Positions 1 to 10,059 of a stretch of 64,000 nt of DNA are shown in pieces. Where the stretch lies: the NCBI RefSeq assembly GCF_029892045.1, contig NZ_CP120368.1, positions 1,052,001 through 1,116,000 of the forward strand, in the 5' to 3' direction. The notes under the pieces are model-generated. The model had not been told where the DNA came from. It did not search any database and worked only from the letters and a program-made list of their open reading frames with translations. This DNA is from Sinorhizobium numidicum (lineage in GTDB: Bacteria; Pseudomonadota; Alphaproteobacteria; Rhizobiales; Rhizobiaceae). The position numbers and the translations under genes were made by a program. The stretch's first letter is position 1. Every line of letters starts with the position of its first letter.

Positions 1-91
1 ATATGGGACGGAAAAAGGGGGCCTGGTTTTTCATCCTCTCGTTTACTTATCCGAATTAATTACGTGCCTAAGCGGAATCCGGAGGGGCCGC

Positions 92-754
92 GTGGATAGC
101 AGCGACTTCAAGTGGGACTACGACCTATCGGAGCTGATCGCCGATGGAATTGTCCACGGCATCGGGCTTTGCGCTGCGCTCGTCGGCGTTACGGCCCTGA
201 TTTTCTATGCGACCGTCTGGAGCACGTCCGGTCAGCTCGTCGCAGCCGCGATCTACGGAGCGGGGCTCGTCATTACGCTGTCGGTTTCATTCCTCTATAA
301 TCTTTATCCGGTCTCTCGAACGAAATGGTTCCTGCGGCGTCTCGACCATTCGTCGATCTTCATCCTGATCGCCGCGACCTATACGCCGTTTCTCCAGCGC
401 GGCTGGGATGATCCGTTTCTCTTCTCGATGCTGATGGGCATCTGGGCGATCGCGGCCGCCGGCATTGCGATCAAATGCCTGCTCCCAGGGCGTTTCGACC
501 GGCTCGCGATCCTGCTCTATCTGGCTATGGGCTGGAGCGGACTTCTTGCAGCGAAGTCCTTGTTTGCGGCATTGAGCGGAACGACCCTTGCCCTCATCGT
601 CGCTGGCGGGATCATCTATTCGATCGGTGTCATCTTCCATATCTGGGAGCGGTTGCGTTTCCAGAACGCCATCTGGCATGGCTTCGTCGTTGCTGGTTCG
701 GCTGTGCACTACTCGGCTGTCGTGAGCTGCATCAGCAGTGCTACCGCATCCTGA
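92..754 (+). CDS. Hemolysin III / PAQR-family membrane protein
   Basis: A 220-residue, very hydrophobic protein with about seven membrane segments, the usual size of the bacterial HlyIII (YqfA/PAQR) family. Family marks are an early HGIG, the central RRLDHSSIFILIAATYTPF stretch (near residue 85-103), and conserved histidines in the last segments (IFHIWERL and WHGF). The start is GTG, chosen because GGAGGGG lies five bases before it. In this family the histidines and an acidic residue are thought to hold a metal; the biological role in bacteria is unsettled despite the haemolysin name. It stands alone, followed by a partial RIME. Confidence 0.85.
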   Translation: MDSSDFKWDYDLSELIADGIVHGIGLCAALVGVTALIFYATVWSTSGQLVAAAIYGAGLVITLSVSFLYNLYPVSRTKWFLRRLDHSSIFILIAATYTPFLQRGWDDPFLFSMLMGIWAIAAAGIAIKCLLPGRFDRLAILLYLAMGWSGLLAAKSLFAALSGTTLALIVAGGIIYSIGVIFHIWERLRFQNAIWHGFVVAGSAVHYSAVVSCISSATAS

Positions 755-787
755 TCGCCTCTATAATGCCGGTGCTGTAACACTTTG

Positions 788-843
788 CAGCGCCGTGCGT
801 CTTTTCAGACGCAAAAAGTCGCTGCAACGCTTTGAATTGCTGC
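788..843 (-). repeat. RIME copy A (partial, reverse)
   Basis: This carries the second half of the RIME element in reverse: the stem built from the cgtgcgtcttttcagacgca arms and the ctttgaattgctgc block. The A/T-rich first palindrome is missing. It ends 7 bases before the stop codon of the next, leftward gene. Confidence 0.75.
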
Positions 844-849
844 CGCAAT

Positions 850-1347
850 TCAATCGGGCGCCTGTTGGCAATTCTCCGACGGTCTCAGCGCCTCGGCCAT
901 GCGCGAGATGACGCCGTCGAAACTCGTCAGCTTGGTCTTGCGGTATTGCAGCCTGAAATAGGCGGCGCTGCCGTCACAGAGTGCTATCGCGCGCGCATAG
1001 AACACCTCGCGGTCGCGCGCACCGGAGAAGCTGGCCCAGACGGGCGTGATGCGGGAGAAGAGTATTCTCCACTGGTCCTGCTTCTCGTAACCGATGTGCT
1101 CGGCGACGTCGGTCTCGAAATCACCGTCAGACGGGTGGCTGCCGAACACCGTCAGCGTCGCCCCGTTGTCGTCCGCATGAAAGCTTGCGCCATCGCCGTT
1201 GTCCGATTGCTGGCGCATTTCGAACCCGGGCGGTATGTCGATCGTGTAGCCGAAGCGGGGATTGGCATAGGGATGCCAATCGTCCTGCGCGGCGGCGGGC
1301 GGGGCGAGGACCGCAAGGAGAGCGAATGCAAAAAAGGCACGGCGCAT
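850..1347 (-). CDS. Exported protein of unknown function
   Basis: A 165-residue protein with a clear N-terminal signal peptide (hydrophobic residues 5-18, cleavage likely after PPAAAQ). The mature part begins DDWHPYANPRFGYTIDIP, a pattern seen in rhizobial periplasmic proteins that may form a PsbP/Mog1-like fold, but I do not recognise a named family. Two cysteines in the mature part (CDGS and ENCQQ) could form a disulfide. GAGGA lies eight bases before the ATG. The gene is a single unit bracketed by two RIME copies, A just after its stop and B about 40 bases before its start. Confidence 0.7.
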   Translation of the reverse strand: MRRAFFAFALLAVLAPPAAAQDDWHPYANPRFGYTIDIPPGFEMRQQSDNGDGASFHADDNGATLTVFGSHPSDGDFETDVAEHIGYEKQDQWRILFSRITPVWASFSGARDREVFYARAIALCDGSAAYFRLQYRKTKLTSFDGVISRMAEALRPSENCQQAPD

Positions 1348-1386
1348 GCGGGCGTCCTCTCGGGTTGCTTTGACCTGCCGCTCCCC

Positions 1387-1484
1387 TTACAGCGCCGCGC
1401 GTTTCCTCAGATGGGTGAAGGCCGCCGTGGTTGCTCTGAGCTGCTGCATAATTTTATCCTCAAATCGATTAGAGTTTAAGGATT
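1387..1484 (-). repeat. RIME copy B (degenerate, reverse)
   Basis: The order of blocks matches full RIME copies read in reverse (cttacagcgcc, ctgctgcataattttatcct, caaatcgatt, tttaagga), with many substitutions in the middle. It is the most decayed copy in the window and lies between the msrB 3' end and the exported-protein gene. Confidence 0.6.
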
Positions 1485-1566
1485 ATCGGTAGCTTCGCGG
1501 CGAGGTCTCCCCCGCTGTTCCTGATGGAACAGTCGGCAGATGCCAGCGCCCTGTCGAGCGTCCCAG

Positions 1567-1974
1567 TCAGTCCTCTTCGAAGGTCATCGCGGTGCCGTTG
1601 AGGCAATAGCGCAGGCCCGTCGGCGGGGGACCGTCCGGAAACACATGGCCGAGATGGGCATCGCAATCGGCGCAGCGGATTTCCGTCCTTACCATTCCGT
1701 GCGAGCGGTCGACATATTCGGCGATCGCCTGCGGATCTACCGGTGCGAAATAACTCGGCCAGCCGCAACCTGAATCGAATTTCGTGTCGGACCGGAAGAG
1801 TGCTCGACCGCAACAGACGCATTTGTACGTACCAAATCTCTTGTTGTCGAGGAAGGGGCCGGTAAAGGGGCGTTCGGTGCCATGTTCGCGCGTAATGCGA
1901 TATTGCTCGGCCGTCAGCAGCGCCCGCCATTCCTCGTCCGTCTTCTGTACTTTCCGCGTGCGGCCATCGGCCAT
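1567..1974 (-). CDS. msrB: Peptide methionine (R)-S-oxide reductase MsrB
   Basis: A 135-residue enzyme that reduces methionine-R-sulfoxide in oxidised proteins using thioredoxin. Two CxxC pairs (CVCC and CADC) form the structural zinc site, GCGWPSYF is the family core motif, and RYCLNGTAM near the C-terminus holds the catalytic cysteine. An upstream in-frame ATG exists at 1989, but GAGGAG lies correctly spaced before the ATG at 1974, so I use that one. No signal peptide, so it is expected to be cytoplasmic. It is a lone gene transcribed away from the mrp operon. Confidence 0.95.
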   Translation of the reverse strand: MADGRTRKVQKTDEEWRALLTAEQYRITREHGTERPFTGPFLDNKRFGTYKCVCCGRALFRSDTKFDSGCGWPSYFAPVDPQAIAEYVDRSHGMVRTEIRCADCDAHLGHVFPDGPPPTGLRYCLNGTAMTFEED

Positions 1975-2087
1975 CGTCAGTCTCCTCATCGGTAGCGGCG
2001 ATTATATAAGATCACGACGGCGCGCTGCCAAACAGGCGTCCCGGATCTCCATACACGATCTCGCCCGGCTATCGCCGCAACCGTTGT

Positions 2088-2116
2088 GCAAAAGCCGGGA
2101 GCTGGTCAGCTTTTGC
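2088..2116. promoter_or_regulatory. Inverted repeat upstream of the mrp operon
   Basis: Perfect 8-base arms gcaaaagc and gcttttgc with a 13-base spacer, about 130 bases before mrpA. It has no following T-run, so it could be an operator or a leader hairpin rather than a terminator. The rest of the 258-base interval between msrB and mrpA shows no gene I can support. Confidence 0.4.
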
Positions 2117-2247
2117 TTGGCTTTCTTCAGTATATCCGTCGCATAAGGGCAGTCGTTGTCGATTCGCTCTTGAGGCGGAACCGCCCTTCTTTTATGTGCG
2201 GTACTGGCTTGACCGCGGTTCAAGCAGTAAAGGAGCGTGCCAAGACG

Positions 2248-4611
2248 ATGGATGTCGCGGCCCTGACATTTCTGGCCCTCGGTCTACCCTTCGTCGCGGC
2301 CCTCGTGGCGCCGGTGCTGACGCGGTTTCTTGGCCAAAATGCTGCCTGGCTTCTGGCCCTCGCGCCGGCCGCGATCTTCGTGCATTTTCTCCGTTTCCTG
2401 CCAGAGATAGCGCAGGGGGAGATCGTCACCGGCGGCTATGCCTGGATCCCGTCCTTCAATGTCAGTTTTTCCTGGCTGATCGATGGATTGTCGCTCACCT
2501 TCATTCTCCTGATCTCCGGTATCGGCGCGCTGATCGTGCTCTATTCCGGCGGCTATCTGAAAGGACACCCGCAGCAGGGGCGCTTCTTTTCGTTCATCCT
2601 GATGTTCATGGGATCCATGCAGGGCCTTGTCGTCTCGGACAGCTTCCTGATGCTCTTCGTCTTTTGGGAGTTGACGTCGATTACCTCCTTCCTGCTGATC
2701 GGTTTCGACCATGGGCGCGAGGCAGCCCGCCGCGCGGCGCTGCAGGCCTTGGTCGTAACGGGGGGCGGCGGTCTGCTGCTGCTCGCCGGGCTTCTCATCC
2801 TCTGGAATGTGAGCGGCATTACGCAGTTCTCGCTCCTGCTCTCTTTCGGCGCCGACTTGAAAGAGAGCCCGTTCTATCTCGCTATACTTCTCCTGGTGCT
2901 TGGCGGCGCGTTCACCAAGTCGGCGCAGTTCCCCTTCCACTTCTGGTTGCCGAACGCCATGGAGGCGCCGACACCGGTTTCGGCCTATCTGCATTCGGCA
3001 ACGATGGTGAAAGCGGGTGTCTATCTTCTAATGCGGCTCAATCCGGTGCTCGGCGGGACGCCGGAATGGCAGATCCTGCTGCCGCTTTTCGGTGTGACGA
3101 CGCTTATCGCCGGGGCGGCGTTGGCGGTGCGCCAGACCGATTTGAAGTTGATGCTTGCCTATACGACGATGTCGTCGCTCGGTCTTCTCGTCATGCTGAC
3201 GGGTTTCGGCGCGCCGCATGCGATCGAGGCCGCGGCGCTCTACCTCGTGGCGCATGCGCTGTTTAAAGGCGCGCTGTTTATGGTGGCCGGCATCATCGAC
3301 CATGAAACCGGATCGCGCGATCTGACGGAGGTTGGCGGCCTGCGTTCCGCCATGCCGCTGACCTTTCTGATCGCGCTCGCCGCAGCGCTTTCCATGGGCG
3401 GCCTGCCGCCCTTCTTCGGTTTCCTTGCGAAGGAGGAAATCTATTACGCTCTCTCCAGTTTCGACCGTCGCTCCATCGTCTTTGCGTCGCTAGCGATAGT
3501 CGGTAATGCCCTGATGTTCGCGGTCGCCTTCGCGATTGCTCTGAAACCCTTTCTCGGGCCGAAGCAGAGTACGCCCAAGTCCCCCCATGAGGCACCGGTC
3601 CTCCTCTGGCTTGGCCCCGCCATTCTCGCCGTCAAAGGGCTTTCCGTCGCACTGATGTCCGGAATGGCGCATCGGCTGATCTCGTCGCCGATGGCTTCGG
3701 CAATCGCCGGCGAGCCGCGAACGGTGACGATTTCGCTCGTGCCGCATGTCGGTGCGCCGCTCCTGCTTTCCGCCGTCACCGTGCTCGTTGGCGTCGTCTT
3801 CTACTTCAATCTTGCCCGTCTGCGTGGACTTATGACGGCAATCCTGGCCGATATCGGCTGGGGGCCGGACCGCGGCTTCGACCAGTTCATCGGCGGTCTC
3901 GTACGCTTCGCCGTAGCTTTGACCCGCCGGCTGCAAGCTGGGCGGTTCGAGATCTATATGACGGTCACCTTCATGCTGGTCGCCGTCGTGCTTCTGGCGG
4001 TACCGGCCTATTACGGCGAGTTGCCGCGCGCGCCGTTCTTTGCCGCCGACGTGCCGGCGCATGAGCTCGCCATCATGGCGATCGCCGTCGCCGGCCTTTT
4101 TGCCGTGGCGCTCGCCGCCGATCGCCTGACCGCGATCGTCTCGCTCGGCATTCAGGGCTTTGCCGTCGCCGTAATCTTCCTGCTCTACGGCGCACCGGAC
4201 CTGTCCTTCACCCAGTTCATGATCGAGACGCTTTCGGTGGTCGTGCTGGCGCTGGTGATGACGAGGCTTCGCCTGTCACCTTCGGACCACCGCCCGCTGC
4301 GTCAGAGGGTTCCCGATCTCGCCGTCGCGCTCGCCTGTGGCCTCGGTTTCGGATTTCTTCTGCTGGCGGCCACCGGCGTGCCCTTCGACGCGACATTGAC
4401 GGAGTTCTTCAATGACCATTCAAAGTCGATCGCCCACGGCGCCAATGTCGTCAACGTTATCATCGTCGATTTCCGCGGCACGGACACGCTCGGCGAAATT
4501 GCCGTCGTGATGATCACCGGCCTCGCCATTCTCTCGCTCGTTCGCCTGAGGGCAGGATCACTCAAGCGTGGCGCGGAGATGCAGCAGCCGGCTGCGGAGG
4601 AACGCGCATGA
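2248..4611 (+). CDS. mrpA: Mrp/Pha-type antiporter subunit A
   Basis: The 787-residue large subunit of a multi-subunit Na+(K+)/H+ antiporter of the inner membrane. The N-terminal two thirds resemble NADH dehydrogenase subunit NuoL (proton-antiporter core, with [17 protein letters not shown] and the conserved K/E residues); the C-terminal third carries the extra helices typical of MrpA. The reading frame is open further upstream, but ATG 2248 is preceded by AAGGAG and gives the usual N-terminus. It is the first of seven genes with 1-8 base overlaps or gaps, so the complex is made in fixed proportion. Confidence 0.93.
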   Translation: MDVAALTFLALGLPFVAALVAPVLTRFLGQNAAWLLALAPAAIFVHFLRFLPEIAQGEIVTGGYAWIPSFNVSFSWLIDGLSLTFILLISGIGALIVLYSGGYLKGHPQQGRFFSFILMFMGSMQGLVVSDSFLMLFVFWELTSITSFLLIGFDHGREAARRAALQALVVTGGGGLLLLAGLLILWNVSGITQFSLLLSFGADLKESPFYLAILLLVLGGAFTKSAQFPFHFWLPNAMEAPTPVSAYLHSATMVKAGVYLLMRLNPVLGGTPEWQILLPLFGVTTLIAGAALAVRQTDLKLMLAYTTMSSLGLLVMLTGFGAPHAIEAAALYLVAHALFKGALFMVAGIIDHETGSRDLTEVGGLRSAMPLTFLIALAAALSMGGLPPFFGFLAKEEIYYALSSFDRRSIVFASLAIVGNALMFAVAFAIALKPFLGPKQSTPKSPHEAPVLLWLGPAILAVKGLSVALMSGMAHRLISSPMASAIAGEPRTVTISLVPHVGAPLLLSAVTVLVGVVFYFNLARLRGLMTAILADIGWGPDRGFDQFIGGLVRFAVALTRRLQAGRFEIYMTVTFMLVAVVLLAVPAYYGELPRAPFFAADVPAHELAIMAIAVAGLFAVALAADRLTAIVSLGIQGFAVAVIFLLYGAPDLSFTQFMIETLSVVVLALVMTRLRLSPSDHRPLRQRVPDLAVALACGLGFGFLLLAATGVPFDATLTEFFNDHSKSIAHGANVVNVIIVDFRGTDTLGEIAVVMITGLAILSLVRLRAGSLKRGAEMQQPAAEERA

Positions 4612-5027
4612 AATCGGTGATCTTCCGCACGGTCGCGCCGTTTCTGACAAGCCTGATGATGCTCTTTTCGATCTTTGTGCTGCTGCGCGGCCACAACGAA
4701 CCGGGTGGCGGGTTTATCGGCGGATTGATTGCCGTATCGGCGCTCGCGATCTACGGCATCGCCCACGGGGTGGAGACCGTGCGCCATGCGATCTATTTCC
4801 ACCCGATGGTGATCGCCGGAACGGGCCTCTTCTTCGCCACGGTCGCGGGCTTGATCTCCATCTTTGTCCGGGTGCCCTTCATGACGGGGCTCTGGGTCTA
4901 CCCGTCCTTTATCGGCGTCGAGATCCCGCTCTCCACCCTCATGCTGTTCGACACGGGCGTTTATCTCGTCGTCGTCGGGGCTATCAGCTCGATTGCGCTG
5001 TCGCTCGAAGAGCGGGGAGGGGAGTGA
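4608..5027 (+). CDS. mrpB: Mrp/Pha-type antiporter subunit B
   Basis: A 139-residue protein with four membrane segments and the MrpB core [12 protein letters not shown] near residue 30. Its ATG overlaps the mrpA stop (ATGA), indicating translational coupling. MrpB is needed for assembly and transport by the Mrp complex. Because A and B are separate genes, this is the seven-subunit arrangement rather than the fused six-gene one. Confidence 0.93.
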   Translation: MKSVIFRTVAPFLTSLMMLFSIFVLLRGHNEPGGGFIGGLIAVSALAIYGIAHGVETVRHAIYFHPMVIAGTGLFFATVAGLISIFVRVPFMTGLWVYPSFIGVEIPLSTLMLFDTGVYLVVVGAISSIALSLEERGGE

Positions 5028-5404
5028 TGGAGGCCTGGTTCGCCCTGCTCGTCGGTATCTTTTTCACCGTTGCCGTCTATCTGCTGCTGTCGAAGTTCAT
5101 CATCCGGGTGCTCTTGGGCGTCGCTATCCTCGGAAACGCCGTCAACCTGTTGATCTTCACAGCCGGCCGGCTGACGCGTGACGTGCCGCCGGTAATCGCC
5201 GGCGGAGCCGATACGCTTGTCGGTCCGGCTGCGAACGCGCTGCCGCAGGCGCTGATCCTGACCGCGATCGTCATCTCCTTTTCCTTCTTCGCCTTCCTGC
5301 TCGTTCTTTCCTGGCGGGCTTATGATGACCTTCAGACCGATAACACGGACGAGATGCGCGTTGCCGAGCCGGTGAGCGAGCCGGCGCCGCCGCTGGGATA
5401 TTGA
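5027..5404 (+). CDS. mrpC: Mrp/Pha-type antiporter subunit C
   Basis: A 125-residue, three-segment membrane protein related to NuoK. The motif LGVAILGNAVNLLIF and the later PQALILTAIVISFSFFAF are characteristic. The start ATG overlaps the mrpB stop by one base. The last 25 residues are hydrophilic and acidic/proline-rich. Confidence 0.93.
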   Translation: MEAWFALLVGIFFTVAVYLLLSKFIIRVLLGVAILGNAVNLLIFTAGRLTRDVPPVIAGGADTLVGPAANALPQALILTAIVISFSFFAFLLVLSWRAYDDLQTDNTDEMRVAEPVSEPAPPLGY

Positions 5405-5410
5405 CGATCC

Positions 5411-6970
5411 ATGGCTGCTATCAGCTCTCCCCCCGCCGATCTTTCCGCTGCGCTCGTCCTCGCGCCGACGACGGCAGCCGATTGGCTGGTTATCCTACCG
5501 GTAGCCTGGTGCCTGGCGGTTGGCGCCTTCCTCGTTATGCTCCGCCGCCCGATCGGCTTTCACCCGGTCATCGCCATTGCGGGACTTGCTGGTCTGGTGC
5601 TGATCGACGGACTGCTTCTCGAACATGTGGCAACGAACGGTCCGGTGACGATGGTCATGGGCCGCTGGCTGCCTCCTTTCGGCATCGCATTCACCGTCGA
5701 CCTGACCGGGGCGTTGTTCGCGCTGGCGGGGGCGCTCGTCGCATTCGCGGCCGGCGTCTTCTCGCTTGCCGATATCAACGACAGCGGCCGGCGCTACGGC
5801 TTCTATCCATTTTTGATGCTGTTGATGGCGGGGGTTTCCGGAGCTTTCCTGACGGGAGATGTTTTCAATCTCTATGTCTGGTTCGAGGTGCTGCTGATCT
5901 CGTCCTTCGGTCTGCTGGTTCTCGGCTCCGAACGCGAGCAGATCGACGGCACCGTCAAATATGGATTCCTGAATCTTGTTGCGACGACGCTTTTCCTGAC
6001 CGCCACAGGATATCTTTACGCGATCTTCGGTACGCTCAACATGGCTGATGTCGCGCGCAAGGCGGAAGCCCTGCGCGATAGCGCTCCGCTGATGACGCTG
6101 ACGGCGCTCTATATGCTTGCCTTCTGTATGAAGGCGGCGGCCTTTCCGGTGAACTTCTGGCTGCCGGCCTCCTACCATACGCCGCGCGTGGTCGTATCGG
6201 CGCTCTTTGCCGGGCTGCTGACCAAGGTCGGCATCTACGCGCTGATCAGGGTGATGGTCATGCTTTTCCCGGTCGAGAGGGAGGAGCTGAGCTTCGTTCT
6301 GGCGCTCGCCGGGGCGGTGACGATGATCGTCGGTGTTCTTGGCGCGCTGGCGCAGACGGATTTTCGCCGCATCCTCGGCTATCTCATTGTTTCGGGCATC
6401 GGTTCGATGCTCGCGGGCATCGCCATCGGCGGTCCCGGCGGCATCGGCGGCGCCATCTTCTACGCGCTGCATTCGATGCTGGTAATGACCGGCCTCTATT
6501 TCGCCTCGGGAATTGCGATGCGCCTTGGCGCAAGCTCATCGATTGCAACGCTCGCCGGTCTTTACCGCAAGCATGCAGGATTTGCCGCGCTCACGTTGAT
6601 GCTGTGTTTCGCGGTTTCCGGCCTGCCGCCCTTTTCCGGCTTCTGGCCGAAGGTCATGCTCGTAAAGGCGGCTTTGGACATAGGCGCCTGGTGGCTTGCC
6701 GCTGCGCTTCTGCTTGTCGGCTTCCTCACCATGATCGTCACCGGCCGTCTCTTTCTCTTCGCCTATTGGCGCGAGGAGGATGTTGCGACTGGCGAGACGG
6801 CGCCGCCTTCTCCGGCAACATTGGCGCCACTTGCGGCGCTCGTGCTGCTGACGCTCGGAATTGGCCTTTATCCCGAACCGCTGCTTTCGGCGATCCAGAG
6901 CGCCGCAGCAGGGCTTGCCGAGCCGTCCGCCTATCTGAACTCGGTCTTTCCCGCAGGAGGACCGCAATGA
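5411..6970 (+). CDS. mrpD: Mrp/Pha-type antiporter subunit D
   Basis: A 519-residue polytopic subunit homologous to NuoM/NuoN with the proton-antiporter core (MKAAAFPVNFWLPASYHTP, and a lysine/glutamate pair around residues 140 and 220). Together with MrpA it is thought to form the proton path. No strong ribosome site precedes the ATG, which lies six bases after the mrpC stop, so it probably relies on coupling. Confidence 0.93.
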   Translation: MAAISSPPADLSAALVLAPTTAADWLVILPVAWCLAVGAFLVMLRRPIGFHPVIAIAGLAGLVLIDGLLLEHVATNGPVTMVMGRWLPPFGIAFTVDLTGALFALAGALVAFAAGVFSLADINDSGRRYGFYPFLMLLMAGVSGAFLTGDVFNLYVWFEVLLISSFGLLVLGSEREQIDGTVKYGFLNLVATTLFLTATGYLYAIFGTLNMADVARKAEALRDSAPLMTLTALYMLAFCMKAAAFPVNFWLPASYHTPRVVVSALFAGLLTKVGIYALIRVMVMLFPVEREELSFVLALAGAVTMIVGVLGALAQTDFRRILGYLIVSGIGSMLAGIAIGGPGGIGGAIFYALHSMLVMTGLYFASGIAMRLGASSSIATLAGLYRKHAGFAALTLMLCFAVSGLPPFSGFWPKVMLVKAALDIGAWWLAAALLLVGFLTMIVTGRLFLFAYWREEDVATGETAPPSPATLAPLAALVLLTLGIGLYPEPLLSAIQSAAAGLAEPSAYLNSVFPAGGPQ

Positions 6971-7443
6971 AGTTCCTGGTGATCAATCTGATCTTCACCA
7001 TTATTTGGGCTGCCATCAGCGCCAGTTTCACGCCTGCGAACCTCGTGCTCGGTTTCGCCGTCGGTGCCTTGTCGCTCTGGCTGATCCGACGCGAGCTTCA
7101 ACCCGTCACCTATCCGCTTAGACCGCTGCGGCTGCTGCTTCTCACATTGCTGTTCTTCAAAGAGCTTGCCATTTCCGCAACCAAGGTCGCGATCCTGGTG
7201 CTGCGCTCGAGGATGGCGCTGAAGCCCGGCATTTTCGCCTATCCGCTGACGGTGAAAAGCGATTTCGAGATCACCTTGTTGGCCAACCTCATTACTCTCA
7301 CGCCCGGCACGCTTTCGGTTGACGTCTCGGACGATCGCAAGACGCTCTATGTTCATGCTCTTGACTGCGCCGATCCCGGCGCGCTCAGACAGGACATCGC
7401 CCGCGGTTTCGAGCGACGCATTCGGGAGGCCTTCGAACGATGA
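6967..7443 (+). CDS. mrpE: Mrp/Pha-type antiporter subunit E
   Basis: A 158-residue subunit with two N-terminal membrane segments and a cytoplasmic C-terminal part containing the family motif [17 protein letters not shown]. Its ATG overlaps the mrpD stop as ATGA. It belongs to the MnhE family. Confidence 0.92.
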   Translation: MKFLVINLIFTIIWAAISASFTPANLVLGFAVGALSLWLIRRELQPVTYPLRPLRLLLLTLLFFKELAISATKVAILVLRSRMALKPGIFAYPLTVKSDFEITLLANLITLTPGTLSVDVSDDRKTLYVHALDCADPGALRQDIARGFERRIREAFER

Positions 7444-7826
7444 CGCCGGATACGGTCCTTGCCGCCGCCATCGGCCTGGCGCTCGTGCTCCTGTCGCTGG
7501 CGCTGCTGATGACGGTGTTGCGCATCATTCGCGGACCGACGTTGCCGGACCGCGTACTCGGTCTCGACATGTTGGTGGCGATTGCCATCGGCCTCATTGC
7601 GGTGATCGCCATCAAGACCGGTTTCAGCCTCTACATCGACATCGCGATCGCTCTCGGCCTCGTCGGCTTTCTGGCGACCATCGCCTTTGCGCGGTTCATC
7701 CTGGCGCGCGGCCTTGCTCCGGAGCGGGAGGCTGAACGGCTGCAAGCGGTGGCGGGCACGAAATCATCTTTGAAGCGCGGCAAGGCTGGGCAGGCGGCGC
7801 GCCGCAAACGTAAGGGAGAGCGCTGA
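7440..7826 (+). CDS. mrpF: Mrp/Pha-type antiporter subunit F
   Basis: A 128-residue protein with three membrane helices and the MnhF hallmark [14 protein letters not shown] near residue 35. The C-terminal tail of about 35 residues is strongly basic (lysine/arginine rich), longer than in many homologues. The start overlaps the mrpE stop. Confidence 0.92.
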   Translation: MTPDTVLAAAIGLALVLLSLALLMTVLRIIRGPTLPDRVLGLDMLVAIAIGLIAVIAIKTGFSLYIDIAIALGLVGFLATIAFARFILARGLAPEREAERLQAVAGTKSSLKRGKAGQAARRKRKGER

Positions 7827-8185
7827 TGGGAGCGCAAATCGAGACCGCCGTCACGCTCGCGGTCGCGCTGATCCTGGTGGTTGGCGCGTCCTTCTCGTTG
7901 CTGGCGGCGCTTGGCCTTTTACGGTTTCCCGACCTCTATACGCGTATGCATGCCGCCTCGAAGGCCGGAACCGTCGGCTCGGGTCTGTTGCTCTTTGCCG
8001 CTGGTCTGCACTCGCTCGACGTCGCGGTCTTCATCCGTGCGCTTGCAGGCTTTGTTTTCTTTGTGCTGACGGCGCCGATCTCGGCCCATCTCCTGGCGAA
8101 AGCTGCGCATCAGGCGGGCTACCGGATGACGAAGCTTTCGGTGATAGATCAGCTTCCACAAGGGGAAGAGGCGCGTCGACATTGA
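7826..8185 (+). CDS. mrpG: Mrp/Pha-type antiporter subunit G
   Basis: A 119-residue last subunit with three membrane helices and the MnhG motif [19 protein letters not shown]. The start overlaps the mrpF stop by one base; a ribosome site AGGGAGA precedes it. This completes an A-B-C-D-E-F-G operon. Confidence 0.92.
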   Translation: MGAQIETAVTLAVALILVVGASFSLLAALGLLRFPDLYTRMHAASKAGTVGSGLLLFAAGLHSLDVAVFIRALAGFVFFVLTAPISAHLLAKAAHQAGYRMTKLSVIDQLPQGEEARRH

Positions 8186-8584
8186 TCGGCAGCGTTTCTG
8201 TCTCTGTATTTCAGAACAGTTCTGCGGCTCACTTCAATTTTAGCAATTTGGAATAAAGTTGCTGCTGTCGGATAAAATTATGTTTGGACTTTTGGCGGAT
8301 CAGTGTTAATCCAGTAAATGTAAAGTGTCGTCGTGGAAAATACTTTGAACTGAAATTCCAGCTTGGGTTGTGAAACTTGTCCGTTGCTTTGAGGTGTCGA
8401 CCTTCCGATACCTTGGTGACGGATTTCCCTGTTGCAACTCGAGCCTTGATGTGCGGCAGAACAGTGGTCTCTGCCACGCGATTATCGGTCAAATCCAAGG
8501 CAGCAAGCGCTGCTGGCGGCATTTTGCACACCCCTCTGAAACAGTGTTTCAGGTTTTGTTGCTGGATTCCGATAGGAGAAAGAA
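8186..8584 (+). promoter_or_regulatory. Long A/T-rich region upstream of mucR
   Basis: About 400 bases without a supportable gene and visibly richer in A/T than its surroundings, particularly 8225-8345. MucR proteins are known to bind A/T-rich promoters including their own, so this is the likely autoregulatory region. AGGAG lies eight bases before the mucR ATG. I do not place -35/-10 boxes. Confidence 0.5.
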
Positions 8585-9016
8585 ATGACAGAAACTACGC
8601 TCGGTGCGAGCCATGAACTCTTGGTTGAACTGACGGCGGAAATCGTTGCCGCTTACGTTAGCAACCATGTGGTTCCGGTTGCCGAGCTTCCGACGCTCAT
8701 AGCCGATGTCCATTCGGCCCTTAACAACACGACGGCTCCTGCGCCCGTGGTGGTTCCGGTCGAGAAGCCGAAGCCCGCGGTTTCGGTCCGCAAGTCTGTT
8801 CAGGACGACCAGATCACCTGCCTCGAGTGCGGCGGCACCTTCAAGTCGCTGAAGCGCCATCTGATGACACACCACAACCTTTCGCCAGAAGAGTATCGCG
8901 AAAAGTGGGATTTGCCTGCAGATTATCCGATGGTTGCACCGGCCTATGCCGAAGCCCGTTCGCGTCTTGCCAAGGAAATGGGCCTCGGACAGCGTCGCAA
9001 GCGTCGCGGCAAATGA
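8585..9016 (+). CDS. mucR: MucR/Ros-family zinc-finger transcriptional regulator
   Basis: A 143-residue regulator, the normal size of MucR/Ros. The central zinc finger is [19 protein letters not shown] (residues about 79-97), with two cysteines and histidines binding zinc, followed by the conserved [20 protein letters not shown] and a basic C-terminus. In Sinorhizobium MucR controls exopolysaccharide choice, motility and symbiosis; in other alphaproteobacteria it acts as an H-NS-like silencer. The position after the mrp operon and before a DivJ-like kinase matches what I recall of S. meliloti. Confidence 0.96.
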   Translation: MTETTLGASHELLVELTAEIVAAYVSNHVVPVAELPTLIADVHSALNNTTAPAPVVVPVEKPKPAVSVRKSVQDDQITCLECGGTFKSLKRHLMTHHNLSPEEYREKWDLPADYPMVAPAYAEARSRLAKEMGLGQRRKRRGK

Positions 9017-9034
9017 AATCTGGGCCGGCTCTAT

Positions 9035-9126
9035 TGCGTTGTCCCTTAAATCGGAACCGATTTAAGGGACGAAACCATGCACTTCAAAGTGCTGCAGCAA
9101 TCCTGAAAAGACGCTCGGCGCTGTAG
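9035..9126 (+). repeat. RIME copy C (forward)
   Basis: The first palindrome is cccttaaatcgg / ccgatttaaggg, followed by the cttcaaagtgctgcagc link and the second hairpin ctgaaaagacgc...gcgctgtag. It starts 18 bases after the mucR stop, so it is probably transcribed in the mucR 3' end. Confidence 0.85.
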
Positions 9127-9211
9127 GGCCCGCCCGGTCGAGTGAGCATTTCGCGCGCACACGGATGAACAAGTGTCTGTGTGATGTGCGGTACTGCGTT
9201 GCCGAAACATG

Positions 9212-9236
9212 AGCCGGGCCATCAGCCCGGCTTTTT
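9212..9236 (+). terminator. Rho-independent terminator after mucR
   Basis: Perfect 8-bp stem AGCCGGGC / GCCCGGCT with a five-base loop, immediately followed by four more Ts. It lies downstream of mucR plus RIME C. Confidence 0.85.
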
Positions 9237-9293
9237 CGTGCGCACTGAATTTGGATTGTTCGCCCGGCTACGTTCCTCAGGCGTCGGGCGCCG

Positions 9294-9716
9294 TCAGGCC
9301 GCCAGGCGGGTTTCCGCCTCGCCCTTAATCCGGCGGAGCATCGAACGCAGACCGTTGGCGCGTTGCGCCGACAGATGCTCGATGAGGCCGATTTTGCCGA
9401 AGACGTCGAGGGCGTCGAGCTTGGCGATTTCAGACGCCCGCTTGCCGGAATAGATAGCAAGCACGATCGCCACGAGACCTCGGACGATATGCGCGTCCGA
9501 CTCCCCCTCGAACGTGAGAACCGGGTCGTCCGGGTCACCGGCCGCGCGGGTTACCAGCCAGACTTGGCTCGCGCAACCCTGGACCTTATTCTCGCCCGTC
9601 CTCCAGGCTTGCGGCATTTCAGGCAGGCTTTTGCCCAGCTCGATCACATAGCGATAGCGGTCCTCCCATTCGTCGAGGAAGGCGAAGTCATCAATGATCT
9701 GGTCAAGCGACGTCAT
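9294..9716 (-). CDS. sufE: Cysteine desulfuration protein SufE
   Basis: A 140-residue SufE-family protein, which accepts sulfur from a SufS-type cysteine desulfurase for Fe-S cluster assembly. Marks are LDEWEDRYRYVIELGKSLP, the KVQGCASQVWL motif with the acceptor cysteine near residue 53, and the LVAIVLAIYSGK stretch. The frame is open 87 bases further upstream, but the family N-terminus (MTSLDQIIDDF) starts at 9716; no strong ribosome site is visible. It is isolated from suf genes and bracketed by RIME copies C and D. Confidence 0.93.
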   Translation of the reverse strand: MTSLDQIIDDFAFLDEWEDRYRYVIELGKSLPEMPQAWRTGENKVQGCASQVWLVTRAAGDPDDPVLTFEGESDAHIVRGLVAIVLAIYSGKRASEIAKLDALDVFGKIGLIEHLSAQRANGLRSMLRRIKGEAETRLAA

Positions 9717-9897
9717 AGGCGGTCCGAATACCGGCGCATCTTGGCGAAACGACAGCCGTCCCCGCGAAAACGCGCCCTGTTTCAGCCCCGTTGCCCACAG
9801 CATGGAGCCCCAGGGTCTTGTTCACCCTCATATAGGAGATGCTGGACGTAAAGAGAACAGTCAAAGCGATTTTCAGGGCGAACGCAGGCATTCCTAC

Positions 9898-9995
9898 TGC
9901 ATGTTTCCTTAAATCGGTGCCGATTTAAGGAAACATGCAGCAATTCAAAGTGCTACAGCGACTTTGCGCATCTGAAAAGACGCACGGCGTCGTAG
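9898..9995 (+). repeat. RIME copy D (forward, near-complete)
   Basis: The cleanest copy: tgcatgtttccttaaatcgg and its inverted partner form a perfect palindrome around a short centre, followed by cagcaattcaaagtgctacagcg and the second hairpin ctgaaaagacgcacgg. It is a useful local reference for the other copies. Confidence 0.9.
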
Positions 9996-10059
9996 GTGCG
10001 GCAGCGACAGAAAAGAAGACGCTGCAAGGCGGACAGACTCGCTCCAGCCGCGCGAGCGG

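Noticed and set aside
2194..9196. Thirteen-base identity atgtgcggtactg at 2194 and 9184
   Set aside because: Many 13-base matches are expected by chance in 64 kb and the surrounding bases do not match.
9703..9891. 62-codon leftward frame upstream of sufE
   Set aside because: Overlaps the sufE start in another frame, with no ribosome site; its hydrophobic start is short and unsupported.
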